Origin: Pseudomonadota bacterium
Lineage (GTDB): Bacteria > Myxococcota_A > Polyangia > Fen-1088
Assembly (NCBI GenBank): GCA_023438785.1
Contig: JAEXQJ010000396.1
Location: forward strand, 1-37,848
Length of the DNA: 37,848 nucleotides
Direction: 5' to 3'
Positions 17,082 to 25,333 of the stretch are shown here, in pieces (the first letter of the stretch is position 1; each line of letters begins with the position of its first letter). Made by a program: the position numbers and the translations under genes. Below the pieces are notes generated by a model. The model ran no database searches. It was given only the letters and a program-made list of their open reading frames with translations, and was not told the origin of the DNA.

Positions 17082-19598
17082 GTGAGCGAGCAGGCGCTTC
17101 CGGAGGGCCAGGAGGCCCGGCCCGGACGAAGTAGGCGGCGCGCGAGCAGCGGGCCGTGGAGTTGGGTGCTGGCGACCCTGCTGGGCCTCATCGTCCTCGG
17201 GGCGCCCCTGGCGGTGGGCGCGGTCCACCGTCCGACCTTCCTGGCCGCCCTGACCTCGGCCCTCCTGCTGGGCCTGGCCGCCACCGCGGTCACCGCCCGC
17301 ATCCGTCCTGACCTCAAATCCGCGCTGGTCCTCGCGCTGCCTTTCAGCTTCCTGCTCATCGCCAACCTCCAGCTCGTGCCCCTGCCCGCGGGCCTGCGCG
17401 CCAGTCTGGACGCCGCGGGGACCGAGCTGCTGCGTCTGGCGGGCCTGTCCGGGCGCGTGCCCTGGAGCCTGGATCCCCCGGCCACCTACCAGCAGCTCGC
17501 CAAGGCCGGCGCGGCCGCGTGTGTGATGTACGCCGCGTGGCTGCTGGCCGGCGGGCGGCGCTTTCGCTACCTCGTGCCGCACGTGGTGGCCGCGGCGGGA
17601 TGCCTGGTGCTCATCGTGGGCCTGGGCCATCGCGCGGCCCTGGCGGATGCGATCTACGGGCTCTACCAGGGCGGCGCGGGCGTCCTCATGGGCCCGTTCA
17701 TCAACCCCAACCATCAGGCCGAATTCCTCGAGCTGGCGGCCTTCACCGCGCTGGCCAATGGTTACGCGGCCCGCACGCGGAACCAGATTCGCGTCTGGCG
17801 CGTGGTGGCGGCGATCCTGGCCGCGGGCGCCTTGGCCACCCTGTCCCGCGGCGCGGTCTTGGGCCTCAGCGCGGGCGCCTTGGTTTGGCTGCGCCTGCTC
17901 CCCCGACCCGAGCAGGCCGGCGCGCGTAGCACGCGGCGCTTTGCCAGTGTGCTCCTGGGCGTGGCCACCCTGGTTGGCGCCACGCTTGCCCTGGGGGGCG
18001 AGCAAGTCTTCGGCGAGATCTTCGCCCCGCAGCCGGGCAGCATGACCAAGCTGGAGGTCTGGCAGGACGCCCTGGCGGTGCTGCGGGCGCACCCGCTCGG
18101 CATCGGCCTGGGCGCCTTCGCACGCGTGTTTCCGGTGTACCAGAGCCTGCCCTCGACGGTGCGTTTCGAATTCGTCGAGAACCAGCCTCTGTCGCTGCTC
18201 ATCGAGGCGGGCATACCGGGCGCCCTGCTCATGGGCGTGGTGCTGTTCTTCGTCGTGCGCAGGTTCCTGCGTGCTGCCCGCGGGGACGAGGTCGAGTCCG
18301 CGCTGGCCGCCGCGCTGGTCGCGGTCCTCGTGCACAACGTGTTCGACTTCGGGCTGGAAGTGCTGGGCATCCTGCTGCCCTTCTGCGCGCTCACGGGCGC
18401 GCTCTTCGGGCGGCAGTCGCTCATCGCCGATGCCCCGCGCGCCTCGCGTGCCGGGTCGGTGGTCCCGGCGCTGTTCTCGGCGGCGGCGCTGGCGGGCGGC
18501 GCCCTGCTTTTTGTGCCGGCGGCGCGCAACTTCGAGGCGCTGCTCGAAAAGACGCGCGGCCCCGAGCGGCTGGCCATGGCCCACGCGGCCTGTCTGGCCC
18601 ATCCCACGGATTACTACTTCGCCCTGGTGCAGGCCAACCTGCAGCCGCGCGACAGAGCGCACCTCTCCGCGCGGCTGCATCATCTAAACCGGACCATGTT
18701 GCTGTGCCCGATCTGCCCAGCCCCGCACTTCCAGGCGGCGGTCGCCCTGTGGCAGCACGGCTATCGAAACCAGGCGTTGTTGGAGTGGAGGGCCGTCCTG
18801 CAACTGGCGCCGGAGCAACTGCCCGCGGTCTTCGAATACCTGCGCAACGAGAAGGCCAGCGGTGAGGAGATGACGAGCCTGGCCAGCCGGAACACTTGGC
18901 TCGGCCTGAGTCAGGCATTGCTGGCCAACGGCATGGTGCCCACCGCGCGCGAGGTGTTGCGCATCGCGAATCCTCCAGATGGGCTAGAGTCGCGCCTCGT
19001 GCGGGCTCAGATTGCTTTGGCGGAGAACGACCTGTCGGCGGCAGTGGCGGCCCTCAAGAGCGCGCGGGAAATCGGTCCACGCGACGCGAGGGTCGTCTCG
19101 CTGTCCGCCGAGGTGGCCGTGCGTGCCCACGAGCCCGAGCGCGCCATCGCGGAGTTGCAGGCCGCGCTGGCGAGCGGCGTTCGTGACGTCGACATCAATC
19201 GGCGGCTGGTGGCTTTGCTCATGCAGGCCAGCCAATGGCAGGCCGCGGAGCGGGCGCTGGAGGGGCTGCGGGCCGCGCTGGTGGAGGCCGGTGCGCCGCT
19301 CTTCGAGGCCAACCTGGCCGCCGCGCAGATCTTCGAGCAAGAAGGGCAGTACCGCCGGGCCATCACCGAATACAAGGCCGCGCTGACCCAGCGACCCGAC
19401 GACACGGGGCTGTGGCTGGCGTTGGGTCGGGCCGCGGACCGGATCGCCCACATCGCCACGGCGAAGGAGGCCTTCACCGAGGTGCTGCGGCGTGTCCCCG
19501 ACCAGGCCGAGGCCAAGGCCGCGTTGGCCCGCCTGAGCGGTCAGACGCGATCCGTGGAGGACATGCTGCGCGCCACTGAACACCTGGGGGAGGAGTAG
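17082..19598 (+). CDS. Wzy/WaaL-type O-antigen polymerase-ligase family protein with C-terminal TPR domain
   Basis: This 838-residue protein has a multi-spanning N-terminal half (about residues 28-480, roughly a dozen hydrophobic helices) and a soluble TPR half (about 500-838, for example EGQYRRAITEYKAALTQRPD). The membrane part has the O-antigen ligase/Wzy_C hallmarks: GPFINPNHQAEFLELA in a periplasmic loop, ALATLSRGAVLGL, and the large loop HPLGIGLGAFARVFPVYQS leading to FVENQPLSLLIEAGIPG. Such proteins polymerise or ligate undecaprenyl-linked oligosaccharides on the periplasmic face. It starts with GTG, 11 bases after the OPX gene, with AGGGG at 17069-17073. A second Wzy candidate lies at 27705, so this one may be a ligase or a second polymerase. 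Confidence 0.88.
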   Translation: MSEQALPEGQEARPGRSRRRASSGPWSWVLATLLGLIVLGAPLAVGAVHRPTFLAALTSALLLGLAATAVTARIRPDLKSALVLALPFSFLLIANLQLVPLPAGLRASLDAAGTELLRLAGLSGRVPWSLDPPATYQQLAKAGAAACVMYAAWLLAGGRRFRYLVPHVVAAAGCLVLIVGLGHRAALADAIYGLYQGGAGVLMGPFINPNHQAEFLELAAFTALANGYAARTRNQIRVWRVVAAILAAGALATLSRGAVLGLSAGALVWLRLLPRPEQAGARSTRRFASVLLGVATLVGATLALGGEQVFGEIFAPQPGSMTKLEVWQDALAVLRAHPLGIGLGAFARVFPVYQSLPSTVRFEFVENQPLSLLIEAGIPGALLMGVVLFFVVRRFLRAARGDEVESALAAALVAVLVHNVFDFGLEVLGILLPFCALTGALFGRQSLIADAPRASRAGSVVPALFSAAALAGGALLFVPAARNFEALLEKTRGPERLAMAHAACLAHPTDYYFALVQANLQPRDRAHLSARLHHLNRTMLLCPICPAPHFQAAVALWQHGYRNQALLEWRAVLQLAPEQLPAVFEYLRNEKASGEEMTSLASRNTWLGLSQALLANGMVPTAREVLRIANPPDGLESRLVRAQIALAENDLSAAVAALKSAREIGPRDARVVSLSAEVAVRAHEPERAIAELQAALASGVRDVDINRRLVALLMQASQWQAAERALEGLRAALVEAGAPLFEANLAAAQIFEQEGQYRRAITEYKAALTQRPDDTGLWLALGRAADRIAHIATAKEAFTEVLRRVPDQAEAKAALARLSGQTRSVEDMLRATEHLGEE

Positions 19599-19604
19599 AG
19601 GGGG

Positions 19605-21032
19605 ATGCGTACCGCGATCGTCGCCTTCGTCCTGGCCTGCCTGGTCTCGGTGCTGCTGACGCCGCTCGTGCGGCGAGTGGCCCTGTCACGACACCTGTTC
19701 GACGACCACCGCGACGCCCGCAAGGTCCATGGCCGTCCCATTCCCCGCTTGGGCGGCGTGGCCATCGCGGCGGGCTTCTATGCACCCCTTTTGGGCCTGC
19801 TCATCCAGGGCAGCGTCGTGGGCAGCATGTTCTACGCCGTGGGGTGGAAGGCCGTCGGCTTCATGGCCGGCGGCGTGGCCATCTGTCTGCTGGGCCTCTA
19901 CGACGATCTGCGCGGGGCCGGGGCCGGCAAGAAGTTCGCCGTCCAATTCGCCATCGCGGCCGCCCTTTACTTCCTGGGCTTTCGCATCCAGGTCCTCTCG
20001 TTGCCCTTTGCCGGCGCCGTGTCGCTGGGCGTGCTGGCCCTGCCGTTCACGATGCTGTGGATCGTGGGCGTCATCAACGCGATGAACCTCATCGACGGCC
20101 TGGACGGTCTGGCCGCCGGCGTGGCCCTGAGCGCGGTCCTGACCACGTTCATCATCTCCGCCCTGCGCGGCGACCCGTTGATGATGCTGTACATGGCCGC
20201 CCTGGGCGGCGCCACGCTCGGTTTCCTGGTCTACAACTTCAACCCCGCGTCCATCTTCATGGGCGACACGGGATCCATGTTCCTGGGCTATGTGCTGGGC
20301 GTGGGCGCCATCCAGGCCAGCCAGAAATCATCGACCGCCGTGGCCATCATCGTGCCCCTGCTGGCCCTGGGCCTGCCCATCGCGGACACCCTGCTGGCCA
20401 TGATCCGACGCCTGCTGGCCGGCCGCCCCATGTTCAGCGCGGACCGCGGCCACATCCACCATCGCCTCCTGGACGCGGGCCTGAGCCAGAAACAGGCTGT
20501 CCTCATCCTGTACGCGGCCAGCGCCCTTTTCGGCGGCGCCGCGCTCTTCGTGACCTTCGCCAGCGGCCTGCAGGCCGCCATCGTGCTGGTGGCACTGGTG
20601 ACCATCGCCTTCATCGCCATGAGGCAACTCGGCTACGGGCACCTGCGGGCCGCGGTCGACCCAGCCGCCGCTTCGAGCCTCCCCCGATTCGAATCCCTGG
20701 CCCGGGTCGCTGATGAGGCCCAGCTCTGGCGCGAGCTGCGCAGCGCCGCGCACCTCCTGCGCCTGTCCGCCATTCGCGTATCCGTGCACGGTCAGGAAGA
20801 CGGAGAGCCGACGTCACTCGTCTGGTCCCACGGGGTCGTGCCCGGCGAATCCTGGGCCACGCACGAGCTGACCACGTCGACCCGCAGCGGCAGCGTCCTG
20901 GTCGAATACCGGCCCGACGGCCCCCTGGAGGCCAAGTCACTCACCGCCTTCGAGGCCTCCCTCTCGACCTGCCTGAACGCCCTCTACGGCGCGGAGCTCG
21001 ACAGCGCCGCACACCACATCGGACGCGCCTGA
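19605..21032 (+). CDS. WecA/TagO-like undecaprenyl-phosphate sugar-1-phosphate transferase with C-terminal soluble extension
   Basis: This 475-residue polyprenol phosphoglycosyltransferase should start repeat-unit synthesis by moving a HexNAc-1-phosphate from its UDP form to undecaprenyl phosphate. Family motifs are KVHGRPIPRLGG (40-51), the YDD acid pair (99-101), NAMNLIDGLDGLAAG (158-172), FMGDTGS (218-224) and GHIHHRLLDAG (282-292). About ten membrane helices end near residue 345. The remaining roughly 130 residues form a soluble domain that looks GAF-like and is absent from E. coli WecA (about 367 residues). The ATG follows the previous gene by six bases, with GAGGAG nine bases upstream. 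The most likely sugar is GlcNAc or a relative. Confidence 0.93.
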   Translation: MRTAIVAFVLACLVSVLLTPLVRRVALSRHLFDDHRDARKVHGRPIPRLGGVAIAAGFYAPLLGLLIQGSVVGSMFYAVGWKAVGFMAGGVAICLLGLYDDLRGAGAGKKFAVQFAIAAALYFLGFRIQVLSLPFAGAVSLGVLALPFTMLWIVGVINAMNLIDGLDGLAAGVALSAVLTTFIISALRGDPLMMLYMAALGGATLGFLVYNFNPASIFMGDTGSMFLGYVLGVGAIQASQKSSTAVAIIVPLLALGLPIADTLLAMIRRLLAGRPMFSADRGHIHHRLLDAGLSQKQAVLILYAASALFGGAALFVTFASGLQAAIVLVALVTIAFIAMRQLGYGHLRAAVDPAAASSLPRFESLARVADEAQLWRELRSAAHLLRLSAIRVSVHGQEDGEPTSLVWSHGVVPGESWATHELTTSTRSGSVLVEYRPDGPLEAKSLTAFEASLSTCLNALYGAELDSAAHHIGRA

Positions 21033-21052
21033 GCGCATTTCGGTTCGCGGAG

Positions 21053-21355
21053 CTACTGAGCGATCTCGGCGCTATCCGAGCTCGTGCCCGCGCGAATGAC
21101 CATGTGCCGGACGGTGTATGCCGCCGCCATGAAGAAGACGAGGACCACCCCAACGACCTTGAGCTTCCGCTTGCTTTGGCGAAATCGACTGCGCGAGAAG
21201 CGCACGGCGCCCCAGCCGCAATCCTTGCTGCATCGGTAGGCGCGCACCCAGGGCAGGGCGCTGAGTCGCCGCTGACGCGTGGCCTGGTCATCGCTGACCA
21301 CACTGCTGCCGCAGCGAGGACAATGACGGCGACCCGATCCGACAGATGGTGGCAT
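21053..21355 (-). CDS. Small zinc-ribbon membrane protein
   Basis: This 100-residue protein begins MPPSVGSGRRHCPRCGS. A CxxC knuckle (CPRC) and a second cysteine pair (YRCSKDCGWGAVRF, with spacing CxxxC rather than the usual CxxC) flank about 25 basic residues. A C-terminal hydrophobic helix (VVGVVLVFFMAAAYTV) should anchor it in the membrane with the ribbon in the cytoplasm. I chose the start at 21355 because the longer in-frame extension upstream reads through repeat DNA and has no protein-like composition. There is no clear ribosome-binding site. The gene converges on the WecA-like gene with only a 20-base gap. Its function is unknown. Confidence 0.55.
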   Translation of the reverse strand: MPPSVGSGRRHCPRCGSSVVSDDQATRQRRLSALPWVRAYRCSKDCGWGAVRFSRSRFRQSKRKLKVVGVVLVFFMAAAYTVRHMVIRAGTSSDSAEIAQ

Positions 21356-21539
21356 CGAAGCCGAGGCAGGATAGCACGTGTGTGGGCTCCCTCCAGGGGC
21401 CACCTCCGTGCCGCGGGCGCCTGTGCCGAAACCCACTTCCCTTGAGTCAATAGCGCCCTCGATAGTGGCGAAGCCGCCCCCAGAAGCCTCGGCGCATCCT
21501 TCTCCACCAGGGCGGCGGTGCCCGAAACGCTGCGGGACA

Positions 21540-21793
21540 GGTTCGGCAGCGGGAAAAAGCGATCCCAAACGTTAGGGGACCGGTTCTGCAGAGGGAAAAA
21601 GTGATCCCAAGCCTTGTGGGGACGGTTTTTGCGGCGGCAAAGAGTGGCCCCAAACGTTGGGGGGCGGATTCTGCGGCGGAAGAAAGCGATCCCGAACGTT
21701 GGGGGATGGGTTCTGCGGAGTCAGAATGTGATCCCGAACGTTCGGGGGACGCATTTTGCGGAGTGAGAATGTGATCCCAAGCCTCCCGGGTGC
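21540..21793 (+). repeat. Tandem array of 42-43 bp repeats with internal palindrome
   Basis: Six clear units start at 21540, 21582, 21624, 21666, 21708 and 21751. More degenerate copies extend the array in register to about 21498 on the left and to about 21898 on the right (unit starts near 21794, 21836 and 21878). Each good unit runs roughly GGTTCTGCGGCGGGAAAAAG, then TGATCCC, then a palindrome centred on AACGTT, then GGGGAC. The best copy contains CCCGAACGTTCGGG, a perfect 14-bp palindrome. The 42-bp period keeps minus-strand frames open, which creates spurious ORFs. The array fills the roughly 600-base stretch between the zinc-ribbon gene and the minus-strand gene ending at 21957, and I see no gene in that stretch. 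Confidence 0.85.
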
Positions 21794-21956
21794 GCATTCT
21801 GCCGCCGCCGAATGCCATCTGATGCGAGGGAACACGGTTTCGACGCCAACAGACGCCGATCCCGCGCGCTTGGAGACGGGGTCTGCCGAATCCCAGCCAC
21901 GTATGAATAGGTGCAGGCGCGGCTTCCCGCCCCCGCCTGCACCCGTTCCGGACGGA

Positions 21957-22673
21957 TCAGGGGCTGGAGGCGGTCGCCTTGTCCGTTGCGCTCGCGACCA
22001 CGGGCGCAGGTGTGACCGCATCATGGCCGCCACCCGAGCGGGAGCCCGAGCGGAATTCATCGAAGAACAGGTCCTGCTGCTCTCGGCTGCGGGGAAACAT
22101 CTGCCGGATCGCGCCCGCGTTGCTGTCGTAGGCGGCCACGAAAGCAGCCCTGGCACTCTTCTCCGCGATGCGCGCCTGATTGAGCTTCGCCTCCGCGGCA
22201 TCACGGCTCGCCAACGCCGCGTTGAACGCGGCCATCTCCTTCTCCAACGCGGGCAGAATCTGTCCCTTGATGGCCACCGCGTCTGGATGGGTGTTCAGCC
22301 GTTCGCGCAGGGCCGCGGCCGTGGTGGCCTGGCCGGCCGCCATGGGATTCAGCTCGGCGTTCAGCCCATTCGGAAAAAGGGCCTTGAAGGCCGGACCGCT
22401 GGTGCTGTTGCCGTCCGTGGCGTGGGCCAGCAGCGCGACCTGACGGATGGCGAGCTCGATCGACTTCTCCGCGAATCGCAACAGGACCCGTGGGCTGGTG
22501 AGGTCCTTCTCGGCCTGCAGCCGCGTCGCGGCCGCTGCCTCCAGCGCGTCGTGCTTCGGTTGAAAAGCGCTGGCCAGCAGCTTCGTCTCCTCACGGCAGC
22601 CCAGCGCGGCCACGTGCGAGCGCCCCAGACCCAACAACATGTCTGAGGCCATGTCCGGTGTCGGAATCTTCAT
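21957..22673 (-). CDS. Hypothetical helical cytoplasmic protein
   Basis: This 238-residue protein begins MKIPTPDMASDMLLGLGRSH. There is no signal peptide or membrane helix. It is Ala-rich and almost entirely helical, with heptad-like patterning around residues 150-200 (LEKEMAAFNAALASRDAAEA), and ends in a low-complexity Ala/Thr/Pro tail. GGAGGA directly upstream of the ATG at 22673, plus a good promoter at 22719-22747, support this start over a longer frame reaching 22919. It is transcribed away from the BY-kinase gene and lies on the opposite strand to the polysaccharide genes, so it is probably an insertion into the locus. I do not recognise its family. Confidence 0.75.
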   Translation of the reverse strand: MKIPTPDMASDMLLGLGRSHVAALGCREETKLLASAFQPKHDALEAAAATRLQAEKDLTSPRVLLRFAEKSIELAIRQVALLAHATDGNSTSGPAFKALFPNGLNAELNPMAAGQATTAAALRERLNTHPDAVAIKGQILPALEKEMAAFNAALASRDAAEAKLNQARIAEKSARAAFVAAYDSNAGAIRQMFPRSREQQDLFFDEFRSGSRSGGGHDAVTPAPVVASATDKATASSP

Positions 22674-22694
22674 GGTTCCTCCAAACCCCGCCCC

Positions 22695-22710
22695 CAATGG
22701 CGGGCCATTG
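22695..22710. promoter_or_regulatory. 16-bp inverted repeat just downstream of the minus-strand promoter
   Basis: CAATGGC (22695-22701) and GCCATTG (22704-22710) form a perfect 7-bp inverted repeat with a two-base centre. It sits at or just past the predicted start of transcription (near 22712) of the minus-strand gene that begins at 22673. The short centre favours a protein-binding operator over an RNA hairpin. No regulator can be named. Confidence 0.4.
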
Positions 22711-22718
22711 ACGCGGCG

Positions 22719-22747
22719 ATCATTGGAGCGGACCGGGAGTGAGTCAA
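22719..22747 (-). promoter_or_regulatory. Sigma-70-type promoter for the minus-strand gene at 21957-22673
   Basis: Reading the minus strand, TTGACT (22747-22742) is followed after exactly 17 bases by AATGAT (22724-22719). These match five and four of six consensus positions. The leader to the ATG at 22673 would be about 39 bases and contains the inverted repeat at 22695-22710. The divergent BY-kinase gene starts at 22889 in the same 215-base gap, but I find no comparable plus-strand promoter there. Confidence 0.6.
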
Positions 22748-22888
22748 GGGAAATGGCGGCCAACGGAAGGCTGGCGCATGAAGGGTTGGTAGCGTGGGCC
22801 CTTCCCGCGTGCGGCTGCACCAAGGCCGTTCCCTCAGCGGCAGCTCCCCTTTGCGTGAGGCTCCTTTTGGGGCTAGCGTCGAGCGCGC

Positions 22889-25051
22889 ATGGAACCCGCA
22901 CCCGCCTCGCCGCCGACAAGCCCTGTGCTCGGCCGGGAACTGCAGCACTACCTCGGGGTATTACGCAAGCGATGGAAGATCATCGCCAGCATCCTGCTGG
23001 TCAGCCTGGGCGTGGCGACCGTGGTCACCGTTCGGATGCCCAAGGTCTACGAGGCCAGCTGCTCGTTGGTCATCGAGTCCACGGCCCCCCAGGTTTTGGA
23101 GAATGTGAAGGAGGTCATCGAGCTAGCCGCATCGACTCGCGACTTCTACACCACCCAGTACCGCATCATCCGTTCTGAGGAGATTGCCCAACGTGTGATC
23201 GATCGGCTGGGCCTGGATAGAGATCCCGCCTACGCGGGCACCTCTGACAAATCGCAACCCCCCGATCGACGGGCGGTGCTCGAGCGCCTGCTCAAGGCAG
23301 TGAAGGTTGCTGGAGTCCGTGATTCACGAATCGCAAATGTCACCGTGCGCGACGAAAGCGCGGAGCGGGCCGCGCGCATCGCCAACGCCTTCGCGGACCT
23401 CTACATCGAGCGGAACCTGGACTTCAAACTCGAGGGGGCTCGTTCCGCCGGAACGTGGCTGGGAGAGCAGACCGTGGCGCTGCGCAAGCAGCTCGAGTCG
23501 TCGGAGATGGAGCTGTATCGCTTCCGCAAGGAACGCAATCTGCTCGACATCAACCTGGACGACAAGCAGGGCATGACTCGGCAGAACCTGCAGAGCCTCA
23601 ACGCCAAGTTGACCGACGTCAAATCCCGGCGCATCGAGCTCGAATCGATTCGGAGACTCATCGAAGCGGCCAAGGACGACATCAATGAACGTGAGAGCCT
23701 GCCCGAAATACGGGACAACCCCGTCGTGCAGAAGCTGCGAGAGACCTATCTCGAGCTGCAGAAGATCAAGGCCGACCTCGATTCCCGCTACGGTGAAAAA
23801 CACCCGAAAGTGGAGACGGTTGAACGTCAGCTTGGGAGCGTCCAGCGTGACTACGCCAAGGAGCTCGATAACGTCCTGCGCGCCTTCGATAAGAAGTACC
23901 AGGCCCTGGTCGAGACCGAGTCCCAGCTCACCAAGTGGATCAACCAGGAGAAGCAGGCGGCCCTTCAACTCGCCAAGCTCGAGACCGAGTACCGCCCCCT
24001 GGCGCGCGATGCCGAGAACAACGGCAAGGTCTATGGCCTGCTCAACCAGCGCCAGAAAGAAATCAACCTGACCGGGATGCTGAAGGCCAACAACGTGCGC
24101 ATGCTCGATCGCGCCTCCCCGCCCCGCAGACCGGCTAGCCCGATCTTGGCCGTGAATCTGACCGCGGGCATTGTGGTCGGACTCGCCTTCGGTCTGGTGC
24201 TCGCGTTCGTGGTCGAGTCCATGGACAACACCATCAAGACCCCAGAGACCGCGGAGGAGCTGATCGGCGCCCCGCTGTTGGGAGTCATCCCCATGCTTTC
24301 ACAGGCCAAGCAGCATCTGATCTCCGAGGCGCCATCGCGAGATTTGGCCGTCTTCAAGGATCCCACCTCCTTGGCTGCCGAGGCTTGCCGTTCGATTCGA
24401 ACCAACATGCTGTTCATCTCGGCCCAGAAGGAATTCTCGGTCTTCTCGGTGACCAGCCCGGCCCCTCAGGATGGCAAGACGACCGTGGCCATAAACATCG
24501 CCGTCACCATGGCCCAGGCCGGAGCCCGCGTGCTGCTGATCGACACGGACATGCGCAAGCCGCGCATCCATAAGTCTTTCGGACTCAAGGCCGAGCAAGG
24601 GATCTCGAACGTCATTGCCGGCGATGCGCCGTTGAAGCAGGTCGTCTGCAGATCCGAGGTGCCGAACCTGGACGTCCTTCCCTGCGGCCCCACCCCGCCC
24701 AACCCGGCAGAGCTGCTGCACACCGAGCGGTTCCGTCAGGTCTTGGCCGAATGCCGCAGCACCTACGACCGCGTGATCCTCGATTCCCCACCCATCGGCC
24801 CCGTCACCGATCCCGCTGTGATCGGGACCGCGACTGATGGTGTCGTCGTCGTGCTGCGCGCCGGTCACAGCACGCGGGAAGCCGCAATCTTCGCCAGGCG
24901 GCAGCTCACGGATGCGGGCGCGCGCATCTTGGGCCTCGTCATGAATCGCTCCGACCGCCAAGGCACCGGGTACGGATACGGATACGGATACGGCTATGGC
25001 TATGGCTACAGGTACGGCGCGAAATATGGCCGCTACGGCGACGTCAGCTAG
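22889..25051 (+). CDS. wzc: Wzc-type polysaccharide co-polymerase with BY-kinase domain
   Basis: This 720-residue inner-membrane protein controls polymer length and export. An N-terminal Wzz domain has its first membrane helix at about 29-47. A long periplasmic coiled coil follows (about 180-410), then a second helix at about 419-443 preceded by the Pro-rich PPRRPASP. The tyrosine autokinase has Walker A APQDGKTT with Lys530, Walker A' LLIDTDMRKPR with Asp552 and Asp554, and Walker B VILDSPP with Asp632. The C-terminus carries ten tyrosines in a Tyr-Gly run, the expected autophosphorylation cluster. In M. xanthus such kinases pair with OPX proteins, and the OPX gene here is at 16447. The ATG lacks a clear ribosome-binding site. 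It is separated from the rest of the locus by two minus-strand genes. Confidence 0.95.
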   Translation: MEPAPASPPTSPVLGRELQHYLGVLRKRWKIIASILLVSLGVATVVTVRMPKVYEASCSLVIESTAPQVLENVKEVIELAASTRDFYTTQYRIIRSEEIAQRVIDRLGLDRDPAYAGTSDKSQPPDRRAVLERLLKAVKVAGVRDSRIANVTVRDESAERAARIANAFADLYIERNLDFKLEGARSAGTWLGEQTVALRKQLESSEMELYRFRKERNLLDINLDDKQGMTRQNLQSLNAKLTDVKSRRIELESIRRLIEAAKDDINERESLPEIRDNPVVQKLRETYLELQKIKADLDSRYGEKHPKVETVERQLGSVQRDYAKELDNVLRAFDKKYQALVETESQLTKWINQEKQAALQLAKLETEYRPLARDAENNGKVYGLLNQRQKEINLTGMLKANNVRMLDRASPPRRPASPILAVNLTAGIVVGLAFGLVLAFVVESMDNTIKTPETAEELIGAPLLGVIPMLSQAKQHLISEAPSRDLAVFKDPTSLAAEACRSIRTNMLFISAQKEFSVFSVTSPAPQDGKTTVAINIAVTMAQAGARVLLIDTDMRKPRIHKSFGLKAEQGISNVIAGDAPLKQVVCRSEVPNLDVLPCGPTPPNPAELLHTERFRQVLAECRSTYDRVILDSPPIGPVTDPAVIGTATDGVVVVLRAGHSTREAAIFARRQLTDAGARILGLVMNRSDRQGTGYGYGYGYGYGYGYRYGAKYGRYGDVS
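24971..25009 (+). repeat. In-frame hexanucleotide repeat encoding the Tyr-Gly tail of the BY-kinase
   Basis: TACGGA occurs three times in direct succession (24971-24988), followed by TACGGC, two TATGGC units and TAC, all in frame as Tyr-Gly codons. Six and a half units of a six-base period are present. A length change by slippage would add or remove Tyr-Gly pairs without shifting the frame. Confidence 0.85.
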
Positions 25052-25333
25052 CGGAGATCGCGCTCAAGAGTGCCTGACGTTGTCGCACGCGGCCCTGCAC
25101 CAGCGATGTATCGGGTCGCTTGGCAAGCGCGTCGCCGTTCCGCTGCCGATGCCCGCATGCAGGGGCCCGGCGTGAGCCCGAGGATCGAGAAGGCGACAGA
25201 TCTCACTATGAGTAGAAGCACTACACGCCGTTCGGCCGCCGACGAGCACGGGCGGGAACCGAGTGGCCCGGGCAACGATGCGCCAGGCGTTGCTGTTCGC
25301 TGTCACAGTGCCGAGAAATCGACCCGACGCTGA
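25052..25333 (+). other. Intergenic region between wzc and wzx
   Basis: This is a 282-base gap with short open frames on both strands, but none has protein-like composition, a ribosome-binding site or recognisable motifs. I find no convincing promoter or terminator. It coincides with the change to lower wobble-position GC in the following genes and so may mark the joint of an exchanged segment. Confidence 0.4.

Noticed and set aside
21540..21793. The repeat array as a CRISPR
   Set aside because: Units abut each other with a 42-bp period and similar sequence throughout. There are no unique spacers of constant length between identical repeats, and no cas genes are nearby.
21572..22204. Minus-strand frame with 14-residue repeats such as NPSPNVRDRFLPPQ
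   Set aside because: It is a by-product of the 42-bp DNA repeat, whose period is a multiple of three. Other frames are open in the same stretch, some units are 43 bp and would break the frame, and the frame runs antiparallel into the helical gene region without a start or ribosome-binding site.
25070..25333. An 87-codon open frame between wzc and wzx
   Set aside because: It has no ribosome-binding site, an Arg/Ala/Ser-rich composition and no recognisable feature, and competing open frames lie on the other strand.
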